Of a DNA stretch of 64,000 nucleotides, positions 41,408-49,898 are shown one piece after another (the first letter of the stretch is position 1; the number at the start of each line of letters is the position of its first letter). Below the pieces are notes generated by a model. That model was not told where the DNA came from and searched no databases. It saw only the letters and a program-made list of their open reading frames with translations. Made by a program: the position numbers and the translations under genes. The stretch lies in the NCBI RefSeq assembly GCF_042675915.1, contig NZ_JBHTKL010000005.1, positions 930,001 to 994,000 on the forward strand. The letters are read 5' to 3'. The DNA is from Thalassobacillus_A hwangdonensis. Its GTDB lineage: Bacteria; Bacillota; Bacilli; Bacillales; Halobacillaceae.

Positions 41408-42289
41408 ATGCGTAAATTTTCAATCTTTACCGTTATATTCACATTTATTGCGCTGATTCTTGGTAATCTCGTCGTTGCCACACATTCTGGGGATGCCTGT
41501 GGTACGGATTGGCCATTTTGTAATGGCAGCCTGATTCCGGACTTTACAGATTATCATGTAGTCATCGAATATTCACATCGTATATTTACAACCTTGCTAG
41601 GACTTGTCATTCTGATTAATGCGATTGGTGCACTGGTCAGCGAGCATAAAACGAAAGCGGTCCGTAACCTTGCGTTTGCAAGTATCGGTCTGTTGCTTTT
41701 CCAGTCGATGATCGGCGGACTGAATGTCCTGCTCGGTACACCACCTGGATTCTCGACGTTTGACGTCCTGTTCAGCCAGTTGCTTTTACTGGTCATGGTT
41801 CTGTTGAGTTACAGCCTGCACGAAAACAAGGTGCCGGTCGAAGCAGCACACCGGGAAGCAGTGAAAATGAGCTATCGCACGTTCGCGATCGGCTTCATCG
41901 TTTATATTGCACAAACTGCATTAGGAGCATTCTTCAAGCACAGCCGTGCATCGAATGTAGTATTGGATATCCCGGCAGCAGAATACTTGATTGAGACGTA
42001 CCAGGCGGCCAACGTCGTCTACTTCCTGCACTGGGTAGGAACTGTCATCATCTTTGTCAGTGCACTGTGGTTCGTCATTTATAACTCCAAGTTCAAGTAC
42101 CATTTTTCGCTGGCATGGCTTTACTTCGCTTCGATTCTTTTGAATGCTGGAGTCGGGATTGCCATCGTCGTTACGAAAAATGTCGTGTTCCTGTCTTCCA
42201 TGCACATGCTTGTGTCAACGATTACGATGATCATCGGCGGAAGTATTCTTGGAGGCTACTGGTTCAAAATGCAAAAACGCCATATATAG
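41408..42289 (+). CDS. COX15/CtaA-family haem A synthase-like protein, divergent
   Basis: A 293-residue membrane protein with eight segments. CtaA oxidises haem O to haem A for aa3 oxidases. Kept: the N-half Cys pair (Cys31, Cys38 in ACGTDWPFC), EYSHR (Glu54, His57) and C-half His208 (FLHWVGT) and His266 (SSMHMLV). Altered: the second N-half His of B. subtilis CtaA (ALHFGIS) corresponds to VLFSQLL here, and the C-half Cys pair is absent. It may be a haem A synthase variant or an assembly paralogue. The ATG follows GAGAGGG. No ctaB lies beside it. Confidence 0.75.
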   Translation: MRKFSIFTVIFTFIALILGNLVVATHSGDACGTDWPFCNGSLIPDFTDYHVVIEYSHRIFTTLLGLVILINAIGALVSEHKTKAVRNLAFASIGLLLFQSMIGGLNVLLGTPPGFSTFDVLFSQLLLLVMVLLSYSLHENKVPVEAAHREAVKMSYRTFAIGFIVYIAQTALGAFFKHSRASNVVLDIPAAEYLIETYQAANVVYFLHWVGTVIIFVSALWFVIYNSKFKYHFSLAWLYFASILLNAGVGIAIVVTKNVVFLSSMHMLVSTITMIIGGSILGGYWFKMQKRHI

Positions 42290-42330
42290 AAAAAAGGAAC
42301 TTCCAATCGAGCTGGAAGTTCCTTTTTTTG
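42290..42330. terminator. Bidirectional terminator between CtaA-like and SNF2 genes
   Basis: AAAAAGGAACTTCCA pairs perfectly with TGGAAGTTCCTTTTT; A and T tails serve both strands. Confidence 0.94.
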
Positions 42331-42357
42331 TGTTTTTACCTACTCACGAGAAAAATT

Positions 42358-45300
42358 CTACATGTTCAGTAGGCTTTTGATTTCTTCCTGGTCCAGGCTG
42401 GTGAGCATCGTTTCACCTGGCTGGATAATTTGGTCGACGAGGTCACGTTTCTTCTGCTGAAGTTGGTGGATACGTTCTTCAATCGTTCCTTCAGCGAGCA
42501 TGCGGATGACTTGGACGACTTTCTTCTGACCAATTCTGTGAGCACGTCCAGCTGCCTGCTCTTCGATAGCTGGGTTCCACCATAGGTCGTATAGCAATAC
42601 AGTGTCGGCTCCCGTAAGGTTCAATCCTGTACCACCCGCTTTCAAGGAAATGAAGAAAACATCTTTCTCTCCTTCATTGAAGCGCTCGACCTGATCGATA
42701 CGGTCCTCCGACTTCGTGCTTCCATCAAGGTAGAAACCTTCAATTCCTAGTTTCGTGAGTTCTTCATAGAGCACCTTCAGCATGCTGGAAAATTGAGAGA
42801 AGATCAGCATGCGATGCCCGCCTTCCTTCATTTCCAGGGCGAGTTCCTTCAGTTGATTCAGCTTTCCGGATTCTCCTTCGTAATTTTCTAAGAAGAGTCC
42901 TGGATGACAGCAAATCTGTCGCAGCCTTGTAAGTCCTGCAAGAATTTCCAGCTTCCCACGTTGGAACCCTTTAGTTGCTATCGTGTCGTTGACGTCGCGC
43001 TGGATTTTTTCAAGATAGGCAAGGTAGACTTGCTTCTGATCTTTTGTCAGCTCAGAGTATTGAGTCGTCTCGATTTTATCCGGCAACTCACCCAATACAT
43101 CTTTCTTCAAACGTCTCAGTATGAAAGGACGCGTCATTCGTGAAATCTTCTCAGGTTTCATCGCAAGGAACTTTTTCTTGTTCGTGTAGAAGCCAGGCAT
43201 GATCGTACGGAAGATCGACCATAGTTCCGTCAAGGCATTTTCGATTGGTGTTCCACTCAACGCGAAGCGGTGTTCAGCCTGAATCGCTCTTGTCGCCTTG
43301 GCGGTTTTCGTCGCTTCATTTTTGATTGCCTGTGCTTCATCAAGGAACAACGCATGGAACTTATAGTCCTTATAATTTTCATTGTCCTGACGCAATAATG
43401 GATAGGACGTAATCCAGACATCTGCGTCTGTATCTTCGTTCCAAATTGCTTCACGAGTCTCTTTGTCTCCGGAGATCACTCTGACGGTCAGGGTAGGCGC
43501 GAAACGTTCGATTTCCTTTTTCCAGTTATATACGAGCGATGCAGGTGCAACGACAAGAGAAGGGTGCTCAGGGTTGTGCATTTCCTTTTCTGAAAGGATG
43601 AAAGCGATGCTTTGCAGCGTTTTCCCAAGTCCCATATCATCTGCAAGGATGCCGCCGAAGCGATAGTGCGCCAGTGTCTTCAACCAGCGGAACCCGGTAA
43701 GCTGATACTCGCGCAAGTCTGCATCAAGGCTTTCAGGTACGGATACTTCGAACGTGTCAGGCTCTTTCAGACGATTAACGAGCGTATCGTAACTGCTGCT
43801 CCGCTCGGTTATTCCAGGTTGCAACGCTTCTTCGACCTGCATACTGCGCGCCTGCGATACTTGAATGTGATTGTCCTGGATATCGTTCGCCTGGAGGTCG
43901 AATTCATCGGTCAACAGCCTGAACCGGTCGAAGGAGTCCGAATCGAGTGCCAGCACTCCTCCATCGGAAAGCTTATAATACCGCCTCTTCTCAATGATCG
44001 CCCGCATAACTTCGGAGATTTCATCTTCGGTAATGCCATCCATTTGAAACGCAATATCGAGCCAGCTGCCCTCTGCGTTCATATCGATCGTAGGCGTCAA
44101 TTCCGTTTTGGAAAATTGCAGCATTCCTTTCACGGCAGAAGAAAGGTAGACATCGGAAACCTGTTTCAATTCGGGTAAAGCTTGAACTAAAAACAAGTAG
44201 ATTGCCTCTTCGTCATCCAGATAAACGACTTCGCCATCGTATTTGAATTCAGCCTGTTCAATTACATCCATGATCGCCTGTTCCTGTGCCGATTGCCGCT
44301 GGATGATTTTTTCTTCATTTATAACGGTCGGCTGGAACGGATGGATCGTCACCTCTCCATAATGGAACTGGATATCCGCTGTAAGCATATCGTAATGAAA
44401 ATCGAGGTACACCTGGGCTTTAAGCGGCTGCTGAATCAAATCCTGCTGGACATCGGATGCATAATGGACGTCCGCAATCGAGGATAAAGCGGGCACAACC
44501 TCGGATACAATCGTCTCCATATACTCCTTTGAAATCGTATGGTTTCCATTAGAGCGGTAAGGAAGTGTCCCAAGTAGCGCCTCATAAACCGGGACCTTTT
44601 CTTCCGGTATATGATAGAACTGACCATTCCGGTAAAGCAGTCCGTAATTGGAGATATATTGATACTTCTTCAAATCTGACATCAGCAGCTGATAGGTGCC
44701 CTGCTCTTTCGTCACATGGAGATTCATTTCCGGCATCTCACCATACCATTCCCACTGTTGATACGTATGTTTTCCATCTACCAACGTACAGTTCCGTTCA
44801 GCAAGTCTGCTCAATAACGAAGCAGCATCTGCTGGTGGGATAGAAAGGTATCGCTCATCTCTTTTAGGATGAAAGAAAGGGTCGTGGTAAAACTCTTCCT
44901 GCTGCGCGATTTTATGCAGCTGCTTGAAAATCTCATCGTCTTCTGGAGTGAGCACATGCTCATCAGGCAAAAACGTAAACTTGCTCGTAATATCGTACTC
45001 TCTCTGCTTTACGACATGCTCGAGCAATTCACCGATATCTTTGATCACATACGTCCGCTTCGCGCCAAACTTCATTTCAAGACGGAAGGTCGTTTTGCCG
45101 ACTTTGGACTGCATGTGGAGGATATATTCCACATCAAGCGGTGTTCGTTCCTGGTTGCTAAAGGTTGTATTCTCCTGCAGGAACGTTTCCGTCAACCGTC
45201 TGGAGAAGTCATCTTTTCCTATCGTGAAGAAACGGGATTCATAGGTTTCCTCGCGCTTTGTGGGGCGTGACGTTTCTGCAATCGCCTGACCGCGGATCGC

Positions 45301-45567
45301 CCAGAGAACTGCAGCGATGTGCTTGCAGGAATAGTAGCTTTCATAAGCAGGACATTCGCAGCTTGCTTCGAGATCGTCATCTTCGAAAAAGAAGATACGA
45401 ACCTCGTAGTCATAGGTGCCGGTAACGACGGCACGCCAAGAATTGATCGAGGTATTATGGGATAATCCATACACGCGACCGTTCTTGTAATATTCTTTTC
45501 CGCGCTCTGAAAACGCAGCGCCTGTCACTTTTTTGATATCTGAAGGTTCCAGTAGATAAGAGTGCAT
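42358..45567 (-). CDS. SNF2-family DEAD-like helicase with SWIM zinc finger
   Basis: A 1069-residue protein. Residues about 65-90 carry a SWIM zinc finger (CECPAYESYYSCKHIAAV, C-x-C...C-x-H). A long middle region (about 100-590) is the bacterial SNF2-associated domain. The C-terminal ATPase has DDMGLGKTLQSIAF (Walker A), LDEAQAIKN (Walker B) and QAAGRAHRIGQKK (motif VI). These RapA/HepA-related proteins translocate on double-stranded DNA and remodel protein-DNA or RNA polymerase complexes; the exact role in bacilli is unknown. A minus-strand TATAAT at 45608-45603 is the likely -10. No phage-defence partner gene is nearby. Confidence 0.92.
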   Translation of the reverse strand: MHSYLLEPSDIKKVTGAAFSERGKEYYKNGRVYGLSHNTSINSWRAVVTGTYDYEVRIFFFEDDDLEASCECPAYESYYSCKHIAAVLWAIRGQAIAETSRPTKREETYESRFFTIGKDDFSRRLTETFLQENTTFSNQERTPLDVEYILHMQSKVGKTTFRLEMKFGAKRTYVIKDIGELLEHVVKQREYDITSKFTFLPDEHVLTPEDDEIFKQLHKIAQQEEFYHDPFFHPKRDERYLSIPPADAASLLSRLAERNCTLVDGKHTYQQWEWYGEMPEMNLHVTKEQGTYQLLMSDLKKYQYISNYGLLYRNGQFYHIPEEKVPVYEALLGTLPYRSNGNHTISKEYMETIVSEVVPALSSIADVHYASDVQQDLIQQPLKAQVYLDFHYDMLTADIQFHYGEVTIHPFQPTVINEEKIIQRQSAQEQAIMDVIEQAEFKYDGEVVYLDDEEAIYLFLVQALPELKQVSDVYLSSAVKGMLQFSKTELTPTIDMNAEGSWLDIAFQMDGITEDEISEVMRAIIEKRRYYKLSDGGVLALDSDSFDRFRLLTDEFDLQANDIQDNHIQVSQARSMQVEEALQPGITERSSSYDTLVNRLKEPDTFEVSVPESLDADLREYQLTGFRWLKTLAHYRFGGILADDMGLGKTLQSIAFILSEKEMHNPEHPSLVVAPASLVYNWKKEIERFAPTLTVRVISGDKETREAIWNEDTDADVWITSYPLLRQDNENYKDYKFHALFLDEAQAIKNEATKTAKATRAIQAEHRFALSGTPIENALTELWSIFRTIMPGFYTNKKKFLAMKPEKISRMTRPFILRRLKKDVLGELPDKIETTQYSELTKDQKQVYLAYLEKIQRDVNDTIATKGFQRGKLEILAGLTRLRQICCHPGLFLENYEGESGKLNQLKELALEMKEGGHRMLIFSQFSSMLKVLYEELTKLGIEGFYLDGSTKSEDRIDQVERFNEGEKDVFFISLKAGGTGLNLTGADTVLLYDLWWNPAIEEQAAGRAHRIGQKKVVQVIRMLAEGTIEERIHQLQQKKRDLVDQIIQPGETMLTSLDQEEIKSLLNM

Positions 45568-45679
45568 ACGGAGCCATCCTAACTTTAAAAGTTTATCTCT
45601 TTATTATAGCAAGGAAATCAAATCTTTTCTTATGAAAATATTATTAACTTTTGGTCAAACCTTATTAAGTGTATCGGTT

Positions 45680-45789
45680 CAGGGAAACCGTCTGCTTTCC
45701 GCGGGGAAGATGCCAAGCCTCCTCGGGCTATTCGCCCTGTGGGGTCTTGTCAATCTTGCATTTCCCGCAGGAGTCAGACGGTTTCCCTG
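45680..45789 (-). repeat. Hairpin repeat element, copy E
   Basis: The arms CAGGGAAACCGTCTG (45680-45694) and CAGACGGTTTCCCTG (45775-45789) are a perfect 15-bp inverted repeat, the best in the family. The core is in reverse orientation: CTTTCCGCGGGGAAGA, AAGCCTCCTCGGGC, GCCCTGTGGGGTCTTG, TTTCCCGCAGGAGTC. It lies in the 481-base gene-free stretch between the SNF2 gene and prfC. Confidence 0.85.
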
Positions 45790-45970
45790 CCCGTTAACGA
45801 GAGTATGCAAGAGCCTCTTTCTGAATTTAATATTATAAAAGAATCGGTCTTTCTCTACATTATAGACAAATCAGCTGGTTTCCATTGCTTTTGATGGGGG
45901 CTTTGTTGGATTGATTTTTGGGTGGGTTTGTGCTAGTTTTTGTAAGGATGATTTTATTAAGTGAACGGAG

Positions 45971-45998
45971 TTGAACGGTCCAATGTGATTTTTATATC
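45971..45998 (+). promoter_or_regulatory. Candidate promoter of prfC
   Basis: TTGAAC (45971-45976) and TATATC (45993-45998) are 16 bases apart, about 50 bases before the start codon. The stretch 45790-45970 shows nothing else I can name. Confidence 0.35.
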
Positions 45999-46048
45999 CT
46001 GCCTTGAAAAGTGAAGCGGATATTAATTGAATACTGGAGGATATAAAT

Positions 46049-47635
46049 ATGAGTATTAAAGAAGAAATGAGTAAACGCCGGACATTCGCGATCATTTCCC
46101 ACCCGGATGCGGGGAAAACGACGTTGACGGAGAAGTTGTTGTTGACCGGGAATCTGATTCGATCGGCTGGTACGGTAAAAGGTAAGAAATCCGGAAAGTT
46201 CGCCACTTCCGACTGGATGGAAATCGAGAAGCAGCGTGGAATTTCCGTCACGTCCAGTGTGATGAACTTCCCTTACCGCGATTATCAGGTGAACATCCTT
46301 GATACACCTGGGCACGAAGATTTCAGTGAGGATACGTACCGCACATTGACTGCGGTGGACAGTGTTGTCATGATCATCGATGCGACCAAAGGGATCGAGG
46401 CACAGACATTGAAGTTGTTCAAAGTCTGTAAAATGCGCGGTATTCCAATCTTTACGTTCATCAACAAGATGGACCGTGAAGGACGCGATCCATTCGAATT
46501 GATGGAGGAAATCGAAGACGTATTGGAAATCGAAACCTATCCGATGACATGGCCGGCTGGCATGGGGAAACGGTTCCTAGGTGTCTTTGACCGCAACCAT
46601 GAAACGTTCGTCCGCTATACTGGAAACGAAACGGAAGACGTCATCCCTTATAAAGAATTAGAGAATAGTCAGTATGCAGAACTGACAGACGATGCTACTT
46701 ACCAGGAATCGGAAGAACAACTGATGCTGCTGGACGAAGCTGGAGAAAACTTCGATCGTGAAAAAGTGATGCGTGGAGAGCAGACGCCGGTATTCTTCGG
46801 AAGTGCGCTTGCGCCATTCGGTGTCGAAGCATTTTTCGATACATTCATCGATATGGCACCGGAGCCTGCACCACGTCGTTCTACTGAAGGTGTCGTTTCA
46901 CCGGATGACCCGGAATTCTCTGGTTTCATTTTCAAAATTCAGGCGAACATGAACCCACAGCACCGTGACCGTGTAGCATTCGTACGGATTTGTTCCGGCA
47001 AATTCGAACGGGGCATGAACGTGACGCTTGGCCGGACAGGAAAGACGTTCAAGCTTGCACAATCCCAGCAGTTCGTAGCATCTTCACGCGGTACTGTCGA
47101 AGAAGCATATGCAGGAGACATCATCGGTATTTATGATCCGAACGTCTACCGCATCGGTGATACGATTCTGACTGGCAAAAGCGTGTTCGAATATGATGAA
47201 CTGCCGCAATTCCCGCCTGAGGAATTTAAAAAAGTTACTGCCAAGAACGTTATGAAATCGAAGCAGTTCAAAAAAGGGATCGAACAGCTCGTGCAGGAAG
47301 GTGCGATCCAGCTGTTCAAGCGCTACCGCTTTGAGGATTACATCCTTGGTGCAGTCGGTCAGCTGCAGTACGACGTTTTCGAATACCGGATGAAAAACGA
47401 GTACAACGTCGAAGTTGATCTGCAGACGCTTGGAGAACGGATCCCGCGTTGGTTGAATCCTGAACAGGTCAATGAAGCTTTGTTCGATGAGCGCAATATG
47501 CTCGTCCAGGACCGTGAGGGTAATCCGCTCGTACTGTTCAAAAATGATTTTTCATTGAAATGGTTCAAAGATAATAATCCTGACATCGAGTTGATCGACT
47601 TGTTCGAAGTCAATCAGTATGACCAGCAATACTAA
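46049..47635 (+). CDS. prfC: Peptide chain release factor 3
   Basis: RF3 is a GTPase that removes RF1 and RF2 from the ribosome after termination. The 528-residue protein has the G1 motif HPDAGKTTLTE, the G2/G3 region with DTPGHEDF and G4 NKMDREG, followed by domains II and III (SSRGTVEEAYAGDIIG near residue 350). Length and the lack of a domain IV separate it from EF-G. RBS TGGAGGAT. A strong terminator follows, so it is monocistronic. Confidence 0.95.
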   Translation: MSIKEEMSKRRTFAIISHPDAGKTTLTEKLLLTGNLIRSAGTVKGKKSGKFATSDWMEIEKQRGISVTSSVMNFPYRDYQVNILDTPGHEDFSEDTYRTLTAVDSVVMIIDATKGIEAQTLKLFKVCKMRGIPIFTFINKMDREGRDPFELMEEIEDVLEIETYPMTWPAGMGKRFLGVFDRNHETFVRYTGNETEDVIPYKELENSQYAELTDDATYQESEEQLMLLDEAGENFDREKVMRGEQTPVFFGSALAPFGVEAFFDTFIDMAPEPAPRRSTEGVVSPDDPEFSGFIFKIQANMNPQHRDRVAFVRICSGKFERGMNVTLGRTGKTFKLAQSQQFVASSRGTVEEAYAGDIIGIYDPNVYRIGDTILTGKSVFEYDELPQFPPEEFKKVTAKNVMKSKQFKKGIEQLVQEGAIQLFKRYRFEDYILGAVGQLQYDVFEYRMKNEYNVEVDLQTLGERIPRWLNPEQVNEALFDERNMLVQDREGNPLVLFKNDFSLKWFKDNNPDIELIDLFEVNQYDQQY

Positions 47636-47644
47636 TTATGGAAG

Positions 47645-47677
47645 CCGTCTACCTTATGGAGGTAGGCGGTTTTTTTG
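47645..47677 (+). terminator. Rho-independent terminator after prfC
   Basis: CCGTCTACCT pairs with AGGTAGGCGG (one G-T) and is followed by TTTTTTT. Confidence 0.9.
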
Positions 47678-47681
47678 TGTT

Positions 47682-47788
47682 TCGGTCAAAAATTGAGAAA
47701 GTCGGTCATAATTCTGGATTTTCGGTCATAATCCTGAAAAGTCGGTCATAAAACACGAAAATCGGTCATAATCCCAGATTATCGGTCA
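47682..47788 (+). repeat. Array of six TCGGTCA motifs at exact 20-bp period
   Basis: TCGGTCA starts at 47682, 47702, 47722, 47742, 47762 and 47782. The middle four extend to TCGGTCATAA; the other half of each unit varies. Units are too short and unspaced for CRISPR. It sits between the prfC terminator and the uvrB promoter. Confidence 0.85.
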
Positions 47789-47824
47789 AGCCCTCACCAA
47801 TATTTTCCCCTCAAGCATATCTAT

Positions 47825-47838
47825 CGAATATTTGTTCG
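47825..47838 (+). promoter_or_regulatory. LexA (SOS) box ahead of uvrB
   Basis: CGAATATTTGTTCG matches the Bacillus LexA box CGAAC-N4-GTTCG with one mismatch. TTGTTC inside it (47832-47837) is a plausible -35, with TTAGAT or TAGATA 18-19 bases downstream, so LexA would block the promoter. Confidence 0.75.
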
Positions 47839-47908
47839 CATCCATGTTAGAATTGTTAGATATTGTGGTAAACTAATGTTGTATATTTATCTGAACGGAG
47901 GATGCGTT

Positions 47909-49891
47909 GTGGAGAACAAATTCGAGCTAGTTTCCCAGTTTGAACCACAAGGAGATCAGCCACGGGCGATCGAGGAACTTGTGAGCAAGATCAATAAGGG
48001 AGAAAAACACCAGACATTGCTTGGTGCGACTGGTACCGGTAAAACATTCACCATGTCGAATGTCATTCAGCAAGTGAATAAGCCGACGTTGATCATTGCG
48101 CACAACAAGACGTTGGCTGGACAATTATACAGTGAGTTCAAAGAGTTTTTCCCTAATAATGCAGTCGAATATTTCGTCAGCTATTACGATTATTATCAGC
48201 CGGAGGCGTATGTCCCACAGACGGACACATTCATTGAGAAGGACGCAAGTATCAATGATGAAATCGATAAGCTGAGGCACTCCGCAACGTCGTCTTTATT
48301 TGAACGGAATGACGTTATCATCGTAGCCAGTGTTTCCTGTATCTACGGCTTGGGTAATCCGGAAGAATACAAGAGTCAGGTGCTCTCTGTCCGGGTCGGC
48401 ATGGAAAAAGACCGCGACCAGCTGCTGCGGGAACTCGTCGATATCCAATATGCCAGGAATGACATCGACTTTCAGCGTGGAACATTCCGTGTCCGCGGTG
48501 ACTCAGTCGAGGTCATTCCTGCTTCGCGAGAAGAGCATGCGATGCGGGTCGAATTTTTCGGTGACGAAATCGATCGCATCCGTGAAATCGATGTATTGAC
48601 CGGCGAGATTGTCGGCGATCGCGATCATGTTGCGATTTTCCCGGCATCCCACTTCGTAACCCGTGAAGAAAAGATGAAGGTCGCCATTAAAAATATTGAA
48701 AAAGAACTGGAAGAACAGCTGAAAAAGCTTCGTGACCAAAATAAATTGCTGGAAGCCCAGCGCCTCGAACAGCGTACGAATTATGACCTTGAAATGATGA
48801 ATGAAATGGGATTCTGTTCAGGAATTGAGAACTATTCCCGTCATCTGACACTTCGAGAAGCGGGTGCGACTCCTTATACATTGATTGATTATTTTCCGGA
48901 TGATTTCCTGATCATGGTGGATGAATCGCACGTTACGTTGCCGCAGGTTCGGGGAATGTTCAATGGTGACAAAGCGCGTAAACAAGTGCTTGTCGACCAT
49001 GGCTTCCGTCTACCGTCTGCATTGGATAACCGTCCACTCAAATTTGAGGAATTCGAGAAACATATCAACCAGATCATGTATGTATCAGCGACGCCTGGAC
49101 CATATGAGCTGGAGCATACTCCATATATGACCGAACAGATCATCCGTCCGACAGGGCTGCTTGATCCGGAAATCGACATTCGTCCGATCAAAGGACAGAT
49201 TGATGACCTGATTGGTGAAATCAATATTCGCAAGGAGAAAAATGAGCGTGTCCTTGTTACGACTCTCACGAAGAAGATGTCCGAGGACCTTACCGATTAC
49301 TTGAAGGAACTCGGCATAAAAGTCGCGTACCTCCACTCTGAAATCAAGACGCTTGAGCGGATTGAAATCATTCGTGATCTACGTCTAGGTAAATACGATG
49401 TGCTGGTCGGAATCAACTTGCTTCGTGAGGGAATTGACATACCAGAGGTATCACTCGTTACCATACTTGATGCAGATAAAGAAGGCTTCCTTCGTTCTTC
49501 TCGATCCCTCGTTCAGACGATCGGGCGTGCTGCACGTAACGAAAACGGCCGCGTCATCATGTATGCGGACAAGATTACCGATTCGATGCAGTTTGCGATT
49601 GATGAGACGAACCGGAGACGCGAGAAGCAGATTGCCTATAACGAAGAACATGGAATTACGCCTACAACCATCAAGAAGGAAATCAGGGACGTCATTCGTG
49701 CGACAGTTGCTGCAGAGAATGCAGAGGAATACGAGACTACTGCACCGAAACCTTCAGAGATGAGCAAGAAAGAACGTCAGAAGATGATCGAACAGATGGA
49801 ACAGGAAATGAAGAAAGCGGCCCGCGAACTCAACTTCGAAAAAGCTGCCGAGCTTCGTGACGTACTATTGGAACTAAAAGCGGAAGGATGA
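47909..49891 (+). CDS. uvrB: Excinuclease ABC subunit B
   Basis: UvrB is the DNA damage-verifying helicase-like core of nucleotide excision repair. The 660-residue protein has Walker A LLGATGTGKTFTMSN near residue 40, the beta-hairpin region YYDYYQPEAYVP that inserts between strands, helicase motifs with TIGRAARNENGR, and a C-terminal UVR domain (about 620-658) that contacts UvrC. GTG 47909 is used because GGAGG precedes it by about 10 bases. A LexA box upstream indicates SOS control. uvrA follows after 7 bases. Confidence 0.97.
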   Translation: MENKFELVSQFEPQGDQPRAIEELVSKINKGEKHQTLLGATGTGKTFTMSNVIQQVNKPTLIIAHNKTLAGQLYSEFKEFFPNNAVEYFVSYYDYYQPEAYVPQTDTFIEKDASINDEIDKLRHSATSSLFERNDVIIVASVSCIYGLGNPEEYKSQVLSVRVGMEKDRDQLLRELVDIQYARNDIDFQRGTFRVRGDSVEVIPASREEHAMRVEFFGDEIDRIREIDVLTGEIVGDRDHVAIFPASHFVTREEKMKVAIKNIEKELEEQLKKLRDQNKLLEAQRLEQRTNYDLEMMNEMGFCSGIENYSRHLTLREAGATPYTLIDYFPDDFLIMVDESHVTLPQVRGMFNGDKARKQVLVDHGFRLPSALDNRPLKFEEFEKHINQIMYVSATPGPYELEHTPYMTEQIIRPTGLLDPEIDIRPIKGQIDDLIGEINIRKEKNERVLVTTLTKKMSEDLTDYLKELGIKVAYLHSEIKTLERIEIIRDLRLGKYDVLVGINLLREGIDIPEVSLVTILDADKEGFLRSSRSLVQTIGRAARNENGRVIMYADKITDSMQFAIDETNRRREKQIAYNEEHGITPTTIKKEIRDVIRATVAAENAEEYETTAPKPSEMSKKERQKMIEQMEQEMKKAARELNFEKAAELRDVLLELKAEG

Positions 49892-49898
49892 TGGCGAG

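Noticed and set aside
42358..45567. Phage-defence system built around the SNF2 helicase
   Set aside because: The gene stands alone between ctaA-like and prfC genes with no nuclease, methylase or other defence partner.
46646..47236. Long open frames antisense to secA, copB, SNF2, glpK and other genes
   Set aside because: They lie opposite well-supported genes, lack RBS and conserved motifs, and reflect codon bias of the real strand.
47682..47788. CRISPR array
   Set aside because: The conserved unit is only 7-10 bases at a 20-bp period, too short for repeats and spacers, and no cas genes are present.
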